The position numbers and the translations under genes were made by a program. 64,000 nucleotides of DNA, from assembly GCA_963791325.1 (NCBI GenBank), contig CAWBRU010000018.1, positions 333,015-397,014 of the forward strand. Reading direction: 5' to 3'. Position 1 is the stretch's first letter, and every line of letters begins with the position of its first letter. This document shows, piece by piece, positions 18,506 through 28,496 of this stretch. The DNA comes from JBEVJK01 sp963791325. Its GTDB lineage: Bacteria; Pseudomonadota; Alphaproteobacteria; Rhizobiales; Rhizobiaceae. A model generated the notes under the pieces. That model made no database searches and was not told where the DNA came from. It saw nothing but the letters and a program-made list of their open reading frames with translations.

Positions 18506-19771
18506 ATGAGGGCGCGCGGCAACGACATCACCACCGTGATAATCGGCGCGGGGCATGCAGGTCTCGCGATGAGCCGGTGCCTTGCCGATCTTTCGACCGA
18601 CCATGTGATCCTAGAGCGCGGAGAGGTGGCCAACAGCTGGCGCACCGAACGATGGGATTCACTGCGGCTGCTCACGCCGAATTGGCAGAGCCGGTTGCCC
18701 GGCTTCAGTTATGATGGCGACAATCCCGATGGCTATCGGACGCTGCCGGAGGTGATCGGCCTCATCAGCAACTACGCCAGGAGGATCTCCGCTCCGGTCA
18801 GGACCCACACAACGGTGACCTCTGTTCGTAGCGAGGGTGATGGGTATCGCGTTCGAACGGACAGCGGCGACTGGCGCTGCAGGACCGTTGTGCTGGCATC
18901 CGGCGCATGCAACGTCGCGCGCCTGCCAGCATTTGCGGACCGCGTGCCGCGATCCGTCGCGATGCTGACAGCGCAGTCCTATCGCAACCCGGCTCAAGTT
19001 GCCGACGGCGGTGTATTGGTGGTGGGCGCCTCGTCGAGCGGCACGCAGATCGCGCAAGAGCTGCAGCGTTCAGGGCGCCAGGTGATTCTTTCGGTCGGCG
19101 AACACATCCGTGCTCCTCGCGTCTATCGCGGCAAGGACCTGCACTGGTGGATGGACGTCACTGGCGTGCACGACGAGCGCTACGACCAAGTGGAGGACAT
19201 TACCCGGGCGCGACGGGTTCCTTCGCTCCAGCTTGCCGGCACGCCCAACCGGACCACCCTCGACCTCAACCTGCTTACCGACCTCGGTGTCCGGCTCGTC
19301 GGGCGCCTCGCCGGCATCACCGAAGATGGCAAGGCGCAGTTCGCCGGCTCATTGCGCAACATGTGCGCGCTTTCCGACCTCAAGATGGGACGGCTGCTCG
19401 ATCTTATAGACGACTGGGCACGTACAAACGGCTATGACGGTTTGGTCGACCCGCCTCATCGCCTTGCGCCGACCCGTGTCGAGCACAGTCCCGCCCTCGG
19501 TCTGGACCTTGTCAGGGGTGCCATCAAAACCATAATTTGGGCGACCGGCTACCGGCCGGACTATTCCTGGCTGGAATTACCGATCTTCGATCGAAAAGCA
19601 ATGGTCCGTCACGATGGCGGGGTGGTTGAACAGCCGGGCATGTACCTGATGGGGATGCCGTTTCTGCGGCGCCGCAAATCGGCACTCATCGACGGCGCGG
19701 GTGACGACGCACGCGATCTTACTAACCACCTGGCAGCATACTTGGCGATGACTTCACCGCCTGGAGTATGA
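18506..19771 (+). CDS. Flavin-containing monooxygenase / NAD(P)-binding oxidoreductase
   Basis: A 421-residue flavoprotein of the CzcO/FMO type. The FAD loop VIIGAGHAGLAMS is at residue 11, the NADPH loop VLVVGASSSGTQIAQEL near residue 171, and the C-terminal FMO signature TIIWATGYRPDYSWLELP is present. It likely forms a transcription unit with the OsmC gene. The substrate is not predictable from sequence. Confidence 0.87.
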   Translation: MRARGNDITTVIIGAGHAGLAMSRCLADLSTDHVILERGEVANSWRTERWDSLRLLTPNWQSRLPGFSYDGDNPDGYRTLPEVIGLISNYARRISAPVRTHTTVTSVRSEGDGYRVRTDSGDWRCRTVVLASGACNVARLPAFADRVPRSVAMLTAQSYRNPAQVADGGVLVVGASSSGTQIAQELQRSGRQVILSVGEHIRAPRVYRGKDLHWWMDVTGVHDERYDQVEDITRARRVPSLQLAGTPNRTTLDLNLLTDLGVRLVGRLAGITEDGKAQFAGSLRNMCALSDLKMGRLLDLIDDWARTNGYDGLVDPPHRLAPTRVEHSPALGLDLVRGAIKTIIWATGYRPDYSWLELPIFDRKAMVRHDGGVVEQPGMYLMGMPFLRRRKSALIDGAGDDARDLTNHLAAYLAMTSPPGV

Positions 19772-19932
19772 TTAACGCCACCTAACACTTTGATGAGTTC
19801 GCTGAACGAAACGACGGGATTGTAGGCGGCAGATCCCGGACGGCAACCCTGCGCCTTTCTGGCAGCAGATGGGTCAGGCAGCAAGCCGGCGCTTATCCTC
19901 AGAGCGAGCTACAGGCGAGCTTTTTGAGAATG

Positions 19933-20121
19933 CTACAACATAGCCACGGGGCCGGGGCGACACCTATCTTTTGTCACAAACCTATCCGGAGGCCGCGCCC
20001 CCTCACTCGAGCTATCCCGGCGCTCTTCTCGATAGTCCAACCCCATGTGATCAAGCGCCCAGCGAGCCCTCTCACGATAGTGAGACGGTGGCAGCATAAA
20101 TAGGCGGAGGCTTTCAACCAC
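19933..20121 (-). pseudogene. Glutathione S-transferase N-terminal fragment
   Basis: About 30 residues (SHYRERARWALDHMGLDYRE) match the start of the thioredoxin-fold domain of GSTs; the frame then loses similarity and ends after 62 codons. The C-terminal domain is absent. It looks like a decayed fragment between the monooxygenase and tetR. The rest of 19772-20133 shows no gene. Confidence 0.55.
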
Positions 20122-20133
20122 TAGCGAAAATTA

Positions 20134-20742
20134 CTACAGCGCGCCCGCCTCGGACAGGGAAACCCCAAGCGCGCGACGCACGGCCTTGACAGCCTGCCGT
20201 GTCAACTCGGGTTGCGCACCTCGGTCAAGGATGCCTCGGGTCACCTGCAGCCATATTCCGATCACGATGTCGACCGCTAGCTCCGGGTCTTGAATGCTCA
20301 CGCGATCCTGCGCAATCGCCTCCAAGATATCCGCCTTGAGGTTGGTCCGAATAGCTCGCGCGAACTCCGTTGGTGACTGAGAGCTTTGAAGGACCAGCAG
20401 TGCCCAGTTAGGGTCTGAGATCGCCTTTTCCAAAAACTGCAGAAAGGCGAAGGAAAGGCGTTCGACCGGATTTTGGATCGCGAGCCGCGCAGGCGTTAGT
20501 ACGGCGTCAAAGCTCTCCCCCAGCTTCTCGCCTACGGCTGCAGCCAATTCATCGATGCTCTGGAAGTGATAGTAGAACGTGCCTTTGGCGACGTCTGCAG
20601 CTTCGACCACGGCATCCACCGTAAGGGCCTCGCGATGTCTCTGCGCCAGCAGCATCGCCCCTGCGTCGACGATCAACCCGCGCGTGCGTTCCCGTTTTTC
20701 ACGTCCGATCTCAGCCCTGCGCGCCAGATCAATCCTCGCCAT
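20134..20742 (-). CDS. TetR family transcriptional repressor
   Basis: A 202-residue TetR regulator. The helix-turn-helix is in the first 60 residues (EALTVDAVVEAADVAKGTFY followed by YHFQSIDELA). It is divergent from the efflux genes, and two 16-bp palindromes lie between them, so it most likely represses the pump and itself. The ligand is unknown. Confidence 0.9.
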   Translation of the reverse strand: MARIDLARRAEIGREKRERTRGLIVDAGAMLLAQRHREALTVDAVVEAADVAKGTFYYHFQSIDELAAAVGEKLGESFDAVLTPARLAIQNPVERLSFAFLQFLEKAISDPNWALLVLQSSQSPTEFARAIRTNLKADILEAIAQDRVSIQDPELAVDIVIGIWLQVTRGILDRGAQPELTRQAVKAVRRALGVSLSEAGAL

Positions 20743-20785
20743 CTGTCATATCCTTTCAGCATTGCATCGTTTCGCAAATCTCATA

Positions 20786-20818
20786 TTGACTGCATAGTCG
20801 ATTTGACGTATTAGTCAA
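20786..20818. promoter_or_regulatory. Twin 16-bp operators between tetR and the efflux operon
   Basis: Two palindromes, TTGACTGCATAGTCGA (20786-20801) and TTGACGTATTAGTCAA (20803-20818), share the half-site TTGAC/GTCAA and are spaced 17 bp centre to centre. They lie 44 bases upstream of tetR and 121 bases upstream of the membrane fusion gene. Tandem palindromes suit binding of two TetR dimers. Confidence 0.65.
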
Positions 20819-20938
20819 TTCGAAAGTTGAGCGCATGAACTCGCTTCGATGTCGCGGCTGAGAATCAACCGGGTCGGGCCGGCACTGCGCTCGCAAAACA
20901 CTGATCTCATCGACTCCACCGTCTCAACGGAGGCTTCC

Positions 20939-22019
20939 ATGCGCCTGTCCCTCGGTCTGTTCCTTTCTGCCTGCGTCGCGTGCCTTTGTCTTTCGGGCTG
21001 TTCCGAAGAAGGAACTGCCAAACCGTCAGCGCCGCGCCCGGCGCGGATCACCGTCGTCAGCCCGCACAAGCTCACCCTCGTGGCGCAGGGTGCCGGCCGC
21101 ATCGGGTCGCGCTATGTCAGCGAGGTCGGCTTCGAAGTCGGCGGCCGCGTCGTCTCCCGCGATGTCGACGTCGGCGCCATCGTCAGGAAAGGCCAGAAGC
21201 TCGCCGAGCTCAGCGCTATCGACTACCGGAACAAGGTGTCCGCCGCGGCGGCCGACCTCGCGGCCAGCCCAGGCGGCGCTGACCCAGGCAGCGGCCCAGG
21301 AGCAACGCTTTCGCATCCTGCTCGAGAAGGGCTTCGCCACACACTCCCAGTATGATGATGCGCTAAAAGCGTTGCAGAGCACCCAGGCAGCGGTCCAGGC
21401 AACCCAAGCCAACCTCCGCATCGCCCAAAACCAGCTCGGCTACACCCAGCTCGAGGCGCCCGACGACGGTATCGTGACCGCGACCGGAGCCGATCCGGGG
21501 CAGGTCGTGGTCCCGGGCCAGATGGTGGTCGAGATCTCGCGGAACGACGCCCGCGAGGCGATCTTCGCTGTCGCCGGCGACGACATTCCCCAGGCAAGGC
21601 TCGGAATGGCGGTGAGCGTCTCGCTTCAAGGCCGCTCCGACATCGCCGTTACCGGCACGATCCGCGAGATCTCGCCCGAAGCCGACCACACGACCGGCAC
21701 CACCCAGGTCAAGGTGGCGCTGCCTTCGCCGCCTGTGGAGATGCGCCTCGGATCAGTCGTGGTCGGCCGCGTCGAAACCGAAGGCGAGGAGGCGGCGATC
21801 CTTCCTCCGGGCGCGCTGCTGCAGTCAGGAGAAAAGCCGCAGGTCTGGGTGGTCGGCAAGGACGACAAGGTCGAGCGCCGCCAGGTCCAGCTCGCCAAAT
21901 TCGACGGGGACTTCGTCATGGTGAGCCACGGATTGTCGGCCGGCGAGAAGGTCGTGATCGCCGGGGTCAATTCACTGGCTGACGGCCAGCTGGTCAAGCC
22001 GGAGACGGAGGTCGAGTGA
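20939..22019 (+). CDS. RND efflux membrane fusion protein (frameshifted near 21265)
   Basis: The periplasmic adaptor of a tripartite pump. The N-terminus is a lipoprotein signal (MRLSLGLFLSACVACLCLSG then Cys). The barrel/lipoyl half (EVGFEVGGRVVSRDVDVGAI) is in the first frame, which runs on to 21355. From about 21265 homology moves to another frame (QAALTQAAAQEQRFRILLEK, QLGYTQLEAPDDGIVTATGA, VSLQGRSDIAVTGTIREISP) that ends at 22019. A single-base indel after ADLAA explains it. Its stop overlaps the start of the pump gene. Confidence 0.82.
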
Positions 22020-25000
22020 TGACACGCTTCAATCTTTCCGAATGGGCCGTCCACAACCGCGCCCTGGTCGTCTTTCTGATGCTGATCTGCGTCATCGGCG
22101 GCGTGAGCGCCTATGAACGGCTCGGCCGCCAGGAAGATCCCGATTTCACCGTGCAGACCATGGTGGTCCAGGCAAACTGGCCGGGCGCCACCGCGGCCGA
22201 CACGCTGACCCAAGTGACGGACCGGCTCGAAAAGAAGCTCGAGGAGACCCCGAACCTCGACTACATCAAGAGCTACACCAAGCCTGGACAGGCGACGATT
22301 TTCGTCTACCTCAAGGAATCGACGCCCAAGCGCGACCTCGACGGCATCTGGTACCAGGTTCGCAAGAAGGTCAGCGACATCAGGGCGACGCTTCCGCAAG
22401 GCGTCGTCGGGCCCTTCTTCAACGACGAGTTCGGCGATGTCTTCGGCATCATCTACGGCATTACCTTTGACGGCTTCACCGCGCGCCAGGCTCGCGACTT
22501 TGCCGAGACCGCGCGGGCCGAGTTCCTGCGCGCACCAGATGTCGGCAAGGTCGAGATCTACGGCGACCAGGACGAGAAGGTCTATCTGAACTTTTCACCG
22601 CAGAAGCTCGCCAATCTCAAGCTCAGCCTCGACGATGTGCTGGCGGCGATCGCTCGGCAGAATGCCGTGGTTCCCTCAGGGATGATCAACACCGCGCACG
22701 AGAACATGTTGGTCGATGTCACAGGTTCCCTGCTGTCAGCAGAGGGGGTCGCCAACCTTAACCTGTGGGTCGACGGTCACTTCTACAAGTTGACCGACAT
22801 CGCCGAGGTCCAGCGCGGCTACAGCGACCCGCCGACCAAGATGTTCCGAGTCAACGGCAAGCCGGCGATCGGCATCGGCGTCAACATGCGCGCCGGTGGC
22901 AACAATCTCGATTTCGGCAAGGGCCTGCATCAGGCGGCCGAAAGGCTGAAGCAGCAGTTCCCCATCGGCATCGAGCTCAATCTGGTGTCGGACCAGCCGG
23001 AGGTCGTGCGCGAAGCCATCGGCGAGTTCACCAAGGCGCTGTGCGAAGCCATCGCTATCGTGCTGGCGGTCAGTTTCCTCAGCCTGGGCTTCAGGGCCGG
23101 GCTCGTTGTTGCCCTGTCCATCCCGCTGGTGCTGGCCATCGTCTTCGTGGTCATGGAGGCGCTGGGCATCAGCCTGCAGCGCATCTCCCTCGGCGCCCTG
23201 ATCATCGCGCTCGGGCTGCTCGTCGACGACGCCATGATCACCATCGAGATGATGATCTCCAAGATCGAGGAGGGCATGGAGAAGATCAAGGCGGCCACCT
23301 TCGCCTTCACCTCCACCGCCATCCCCATGCTGACGGGAACGCTGATCACGATTCTCGGCTTCCTGCCGATCGGCTTCGCCGACAACAATACCGGGCAATA
23401 CTGCTTTTCCCTGTTTGTGGTCATCGCCGTGGCGCTGGTTGCGTCATGGTTCGTGGCCGTGATCTTCGCGCCGGTGATCGGTCTCTCCATCTTGCCGTCG
23501 CGGATAAAGAAGACCCACGCGACCGACGAGCCGGGCCGCTTCATGCGCGCTTTCGGAACCCTCCTCGGCGTCGCCATGCGGCACCGCTGGATCACCATCG
23601 GCGCAGCAGTTGTTGCCTTCGGCGCCTCCCTCTACGGCATGGGCTTCGTCCAGCAGCAGTTCTTCCCGGCGTCCAACCGGCCGGAGCTCCTGGTGACCAT
23701 GACCCTGCCCAAGAACGCCTCGATCGCCGCGACCGAAGCGGAAACGGAGCGGCTGGAGAAGACCCTTGCTGGCGATCCCGACATCGCCCGCTTCTCCTCC
23801 TATGTCGGCGGCGGTGCCATCCGCTTCTACCTGCCTCTCGACGTGCAGCTCGACAACGACTTCATGGCCGAGACCGTGGTCGTCGCCAAGGACCTCGAAG
23901 CGCGTGACCGGGTCCAGGCAAAGCTGGAGGCGCTGTTCGCCGACAGCTTCCCGGACGTGACCGCCCGCATCTCGCGGCTGGAGCTCGGGCCCCCCGTCGG
24001 CTGGCCCGTGCAGTACCGCGTCAGTGCCCCAACGACCGACGACGCCCGGCAATATGCCGAGCAGGTGGCACAGATCCTCAGGGACTCCGGCCTCGTGCAC
24101 AACGTCAACTACGATTGGGCCGAGAAGAACAAGGCGCTGCGCATCGTCGTCGACCAGGACCGGGTGCGCCAGGCCGGCCTGAGCTCCGAACAGCTTGCCC
24201 AGACGCTCAATCGTGTGATCACCGGTTCGACCGTTACGCAGATCCGTGACTCGATCTACCTCGTCGACGTGGTCGCGCGCGCCGAGAGCGATGAGCGGAA
24301 AAGTCTTGAAGCCTTACGCAACCTCCAGATCACGACCCCCACCGGTGCCTCGGTGCCGCTGCGCGAACTCGTTGCGTTCAACTACGAGCTCGATGAGGGC
24401 TATGTCTGGCGCCGTGGTCGCCTGCCCACCATCACCGTCCAGGCCGAGCCGCTGCCTGGAATCCAGCCTGCCTCAGTTCAGAAGCGCGTGGCCGGCGCGC
24501 TCGAGGAGCTTCGCAAGTCCCTGCCGGCCGGCACGCTGCTCGAAACCGGCGGCACGGTCGAAAAGAGCGCCCAGAGCAACGCTGCTCTGCTCGCCCAGTT
24601 TCCGATCATGATCACCCTGATGCTGACGGTGCTGATGGTGCAGCTTGGAAGCTTCCGCCGGCTCGCCATGGTGATCAGTGTGGCGCCGCTGGGCCTCATC
24701 GGGGTCGCCGCCGCGCTGCTCACGACACACACCCCAATGGGCTTCATCGCGACGCTCGGGATCGTTGCGCTGGCCGGCATGATCATCCGCAACTCGGTGA
24801 TCCTGGTCGACCAGATCGAGCACGAGCGAGCGCAAGGTGTCGAGCCCTGGAAAGCTGTGATTGACGCCGACAACTCACAGGTTTCGGCCAATCATGCTGA
24901 CAGCAGCCGCCGCGATCCTCGGCATGATCCCGATCATGCACGACGTGTTCTGGGGGCCGATGGCCTATGCCATCGTCGGCGGGCTCGCCGTCGCGACGGT

Positions 25001-25118
25001 GCTGACCCTGGTTTTCCTCCCGGCTCTCTACGTCGCCGTCAACGGCATCCGTGAGAAGCACGAAGCAAGATTGAAGGTCGAGGTGCCGGCGTTTCCAAAT
25101 CTCGCACTCCAGCATTGA
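22019..25118 (+). CDS. RND efflux transporter permease (frameshifted near 24867)
   Basis: A HAE-type resistance-nodulation-division pump of about 1030 residues. Features in order: TM1 with NRALVVFLMLICVIGGVSAY, the porter domain, TM4 with the proton-relay pair in LGLLVDDAMITIEMM, and the second half with GFIATLGIVALAGMIIRNSV. Up to WKAVIDA the frame is one; the last TMs (FRPIMLTAAAAILGMIPIMH, YAIVGGLAVATVLTLVFLPA) are in the frame ending at 25118. One extra C near 24867 accounts for the shift; without correction the last 85 residues are lost. It is an operon with the fusion protein under TetR control. Confidence 0.85.
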
Positions 25119-25437
25119 AGGGCGAGCAGCCATGCCGGAAATGACGTCTGTCCTCGACCGCGCTGTTGACGCCCATGCCACCATCTTCTTCGGATCAGAG
25201 CTGAGACTACCCGCGACTGCGCCGATAAGAGATGTGCGTACCTGGTCAAATAGCGCTCACGCGCCGTCTTGTTGCCGAAGCGATCACTGATCTGGCGTCA
25301 GGATCATTAAGCAGGCGCGTTTCCGGCGTGGACTAGTGACCGTTGCCTCGTTCCCATGCTCGGAGCGAGTAGTTGGTTAGCTGCCCAAGGCGCCCCCGCG
25401 AACACATGCACAGATCGGAAAGATCGAGGAACACGCA
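25119..25437. other. Gene-free spacer after the efflux operon
   Basis: About 320 bases with no recognisable gene or clear terminator; it separates the efflux operon from the stress-gene region. Confidence 0.3.
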
Positions 25438-25872
25438 ATGAACCCGGCGACACTTTCGGCTGTCTCGGCGTTGGCCGGCTCCGCCATCGGCGCTCTGGCA
25501 TCCGTGGCAACCACCTGGCTAACCCAGCACCATCAGGATCAAACGCAGCGACGAAACCAGGAAGCTTCGCGACGCGAGCGCCTCTTCGGCGAGTTCATCG
25601 ACCAGGCATCAAAAACCTATGCCGACGGAATGATCCAGGAACGGCTGGATGACCCCGCCAAGCTGGTTCCAATGTATGCCACCATCAACAAGCTTCGCCT
25701 GTTTGCAAAGCCAGCTACGATCTATGCTGCCGAAGCCGTGCTGGACGGCATTGTCGAGACATATGCGGCGCCTCCCTCTGGTTTGAAGCCGCACAACTCG
25801 AGCGACGCCGCTCGTGATATCCTGCGCGATTTTGCGGACGCTTGTCGGGCCGAACTCACGGATTTGCGATGA
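25438..25872 (+). CDS. Hypothetical protein with N-terminal membrane anchor
   Basis: A 144-residue protein I do not recognise by family name. It opens with one hydrophobic helix (AVSALAGSAIGALASVATTW), then a basic stretch (QRRNQEASRRERLFGEFIDQ) and an alpha-helical soluble part. The ATG at 25438 is preceded by GAGGAACACGCA. It stands alone between the pump and the stress cassette. Confidence 0.7.
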   Translation: MNPATLSAVSALAGSAIGALASVATTWLTQHHQDQTQRRNQEASRRERLFGEFIDQASKTYADGMIQERLDDPAKLVPMYATINKLRLFAKPATIYAAEAVLDGIVETYAAPPSGLKPHNSSDAARDILRDFADACRAELTDLR

Positions 25873-25923
25873 CTCACAGGAGATGCGGGGTGAACGCAAA
25901 TCACGTGCGCCCAACTGACAAGC

Positions 25924-25948
25924 GGAACATGGACCGGTTTTGACGGTT
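25924..25948 (+). promoter_or_regulatory. EcfG-type promoter before stress cassette 1
   Basis: GGAAC (25924-25928), an 18-base spacer and TT (25947-25948, within CGGTT) match the alphaproteobacterial general stress sigma consensus (RpoE2/EcfG: GGAAC-N18/19-TT). It is 42 bases upstream of the 24-residue small gene and 131 bases upstream of the cassette. Confidence 0.75.
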
Positions 25949-25989
25949 AGGGCCTACCAGCATCAACGAGGATTGCCGAGGGCACAGGC

Positions 25990-26064
25990 ATGAACAGCGT
26001 CATCTATCTAATCGGGCTGATCGTTGTTGTACTCGCCGTTCTGTCATTCCTCGGGATCCACTAG
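25990..26064 (+). CDS. 24-residue membrane peptide
   Basis: ATG to TAG encodes 24 residues that are almost one hydrophobic helix (VIYLIGLIVVVLAVLSFLG). It sits directly behind an EcfG-type promoter and 14 bases before the first gene of stress cassette 1. Similar very short membrane proteins accompany stress genes in rhizobia. A Shine-Dalgarno (GAGGGCACAGGC) is weak but present. Confidence 0.55.
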   Translation: MNSVIYLIGLIVVVLAVLSFLGIH

Positions 26065-26078
26065 GAAGCGAGCAACAA

Positions 26079-26675
26079 ATGGCAACGTCTAAGAGTGACA
26101 AGAAGGGCTCCAGCGCCGATAACTTATCATCGGCCGAAGAGCAATCATCTCTCAACCAGACCATTGGACGCGAGGCACGCGCTGCGGGCGATGCACTGCA
26201 CGGCGCCACCGGCCAAGTCCAGTCCACAGTGGCCGAACTCGGGGCCGATGTGCAGCAAGCGGCTTTCAAGCGCGCTGGCTCCCTGCAGAAACGTGCAGCA
26301 GACAGCATCAATGGCTTCGCCGACTCCGTTGAGAGTGCTGGGAGAGTCTTCGCGGACAAGCAATCCGCAAGGGCGGCTCGGCTGCTGCAGGAGGGGGCGG
26401 TGGCCCTTCGAGATCTGGCCGGATCGCTATCCGAGAAGCCGATCGCCGATGTCGTCGAAGATGTGCGCAGTTATGGCCGCGCCCATCCGGCTATTCTCGT
26501 AGGTGGCGCCATGCTCGCCGGAATGGCTTTTGGGCGTCTGATGCGCAGTGCTCCGGCCGAATCACAGTCGAGCCGCAATGGTGACCAGCGGTCTTCTCCG
26601 ATCAATACCCGTAGAGCCTTTAACTCTGAGCCGTCGGCCGGCGAAACCCCAGGCTTGGCCGGAGGCGAATTATGA
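26079..26675 (+). CDS. YqjD/ElaB-like, nutrient-deprivation-induced type membrane protein (cassette 1)
   Basis: A 198-residue protein like the nutrient-deprivation-induced proteins of rhizobia. It has a long amphipathic helical region (residues 25-120; VQSTVAELGADVQQAAFKRA) and a C-terminal glycine-zipper membrane helix (HPAILVGGAMLAGMAFGRLM), the layout of YqjD-type ribosome- or membrane-binding proteins. It overlaps the next gene by 4 bases. A paralogue at 45564-46059 is frameshifted. Regulation by EcfG is inferred from the promoter at 25924. Confidence 0.75.
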   Translation: MATSKSDKKGSSADNLSSAEEQSSLNQTIGREARAAGDALHGATGQVQSTVAELGADVQQAAFKRAGSLQKRAADSINGFADSVESAGRVFADKQSARAARLLQEGAVALRDLAGSLSEKPIADVVEDVRSYGRAHPAILVGGAMLAGMAFGRLMRSAPAESQSSRNGDQRSSPINTRRAFNSEPSAGETPGLAGGEL

Positions 26676-27067
26676 CGCCCGACAGTGACAGCAGGTCGCT
26701 GTCGACGCTCTTGGCCGACCTGACACAGCAAGGGTCTGCGCTCATTCAGACAGAGCTCCAATTGCTCCGGGCGGAGGTTTCGGAGAAGGTGGCTCAAGCC
26801 GGGACAGCCAGCGTGGAGGTGCTGGCTGGCGCGCTTTGTTTGTTCGCGGCGCTCATTATCCTGCTTCAGGCGCTTGTTGTCGCCCTGACGAGGCTCGGCC
26901 TGAGTGCCGACTGGGCCTCCTTGCTGGTCGGGATCGTGGTTGCCGTTCTCGGTGCCGTGCTGATCCGTAGAGGTACCGCTCAGCTCACCCCATCAAATTT
27001 ATCCCCGACGCGGACGGAGGCACAACTCTCCCAAGATCTGCGCGCAGCGAAGGACCAAGTCACATGA
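26672..27067 (+). CDS. Phage-holin-like (DUF1469/YqjE) membrane protein (cassette 1)
   Basis: A 131-residue protein of the Phage_holin_3_6/DUF1469 family. A soluble N-terminal helix (LSTLLADLTQQGSALIQTEL) is followed by two transmembrane helices (VLAGALCLFAALIILLQALV; WASLLVGIVVAVLGAVLI) and a polar tail. The family name does not imply lysis; chromosomal YqjE proteins pair with YqjD. ATGA overlap with the gene before and GTGA/ATGA overlap with the next show a coupled operon. Confidence 0.85.
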   Translation: MTPDSDSRSLSTLLADLTQQGSALIQTELQLLRAEVSEKVAQAGTASVEVLAGALCLFAALIILLQALVVALTRLGLSADWASLLVGIVVAVLGAVLIRRGTAQLTPSNLSPTRTEAQLSQDLRAAKDQVT

Positions 27068-27876
27068 GCGATCAATCGATGAGTGGCCTCGAGCAAAAGG
27101 CAGAAGACATCCGCTCACAAGTCGTGGACACGGCAGAGAGCCTGCGCGAGAAAATGACGGGAGGACACCTCGTGGATGATCTAATGTCTAACGAGACTGT
27201 CTCGGCGGCAACTGGCGCTCTGTCCAGCCTCGGCCGCCAGATCCGATCAAATCCCGTTCCGTTTGCCCTGATCGGAGTTGGTCTGGCGTGGGCGATGTTC
27301 GGGCCGGCACCGCGGTGGTCTTCGTTTGGGAGCAGCGGATCTCGCAATGGCGATTATCGCGGCAGACCTACGGCCGGCAATGATCAGAGTTCGGGCGGGC
27401 TTACCGCCACGGCTGGCCGCTGGGCCTCCGGAGTTGGGCAAGCAGCTGCTTCGGCGTCGGATCGTGTCGGCAAGGCGGTCGAGGATCTACCCGGAGCCAG
27501 ACAGGCGCAGCGATCAGTGCAAGCCATTGCCGACACAGTTTCGGATCAGGATCCGCTGCTGCTCGCCGCCCTCGGACTCGCCTTCGGAACCGCGCTAGGG
27601 GCCATGCTTCCAGGCACGCGGCTCGAAGACGAAACGTTCGGGGGGGTGGGCAAGTCGCTGCGCCAGGCCGGCGAGGCCCAGCTCGAGGCGGGGCTGGAGA
27701 AGGTCAAGGAGGTGGCCGGCAGCGCAGTCGACGCAGCCGAACAGAAAGCAGAGGAGAGCGGCCTTCTACCGACAGGTGACGGTCCCACTGTAGCTGAGCG
27801 TCTTACCAATGTCGCGGATACGGCAGTGGAAGCCGCACGGAATACTCTGCGGGGTAGTGGTTCCGAGCCGCGCTGA
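27064..27876 (+). CDS. DUF3618 domain protein (cassette 1)
   Basis: A 270-residue protein. The N-terminal DUF3618 motif (QKAEDIRSQVVDTAESLREK) is followed by a membrane-proximal helix (NPVPFALIGVGLAWAMFG), a Gly/Ser linker, a second hydrophobic stretch (DPLLLAALGLAFGTALGAML) and an amphipathic C-terminus. It overlaps the holin-like gene by 4 bases. The paralogue at 46448-47233 shares the whole layout. Confidence 0.82.
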   Translation: MSDQSMSGLEQKAEDIRSQVVDTAESLREKMTGGHLVDDLMSNETVSAATGALSSLGRQIRSNPVPFALIGVGLAWAMFGPAPRWSSFGSSGSRNGDYRGRPTAGNDQSSGGLTATAGRWASGVGQAAASASDRVGKAVEDLPGARQAQRSVQAIADTVSDQDPLLLAALGLAFGTALGAMLPGTRLEDETFGGVGKSLRQAGEAQLEAGLEKVKEVAGSAVDAAEQKAEESGLLPTGDGPTVAERLTNVADTAVEAARNTLRGSGSEPR

Positions 27877-28496
27877 CGAAGGAGCTGGCAGTACGCCGAT
27901 TGACCCCTGGCGGCCGTAGCCGCCTCGGCCGACCCAGCACCCCGCCCCTTGTCTCGAGTCAGGGATGGCTGCCGCGCCTTCTGGATTGCAGCGAAACGGC
28001 GGCCTAGTCGACGTCAAAAAAGCTTGTCCGCGAAGAGGGCTGCGATTTGACGCGATATCTGTTGCAAGCGCTCGTCGCCGCTGTGGTGGTTGCCTCATAG
28101 CAACCTACATATGGTTTGGGCTGCTCTGACAGCGGTGCGACCCAGATGGCTCCAGAGCACACGGGCGACCCGCATTTGCCTGGCGCCAGCCACCTCATTG
28201 CTCATGACGCAACGCAGAACATCCTCGATGCGCTCGTGCTCGCCGACCAGGGCTACAGCTCGGACCGAACCCCTACGGCTCCTGGGATGGGCTGGATGGG
28301 CTACGAAGCTGGAAACGGGTCAGGCCGGCTGCAACGTTCAGACCGGTTTGCGCCTGCACATCCAGCGGCTGCAAGGGGATGCTCTTGTGCAACCCAAGGT
28401 CCGACATAGTCGCGGGTGATGACATCCGGGGACGCTGTCACGAAAAAAATCGCGCGGCCCCCTTGATCACCTCGGAGGCCGCTCCCAAGTCAATCG
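27877..28496. other. Gene-poor stretch upstream of hsp20
   Basis: About 620 bases. Frames of about 100 codons exist on the plus strand (28090-28419) but show no family features or good ribosome site. CTTGAT at about 28463 with CCCAAG 16 bases later is a possible but weak RpoH-type promoter for hsp20. Confidence 0.3.

Noticed and set aside
26672..27067. Phage lysis gene (holin) marking a prophage
   Set aside because: The family also includes chromosomal YqjE proteins; there are no phage structural, lysis or replication genes nearby and the operon is YqjD-like.
28090..28419. Coding region of about 100 codons before hsp20
   Set aside because: Two overlapping frames, no family similarity, no ribosome site and irregular codon use.
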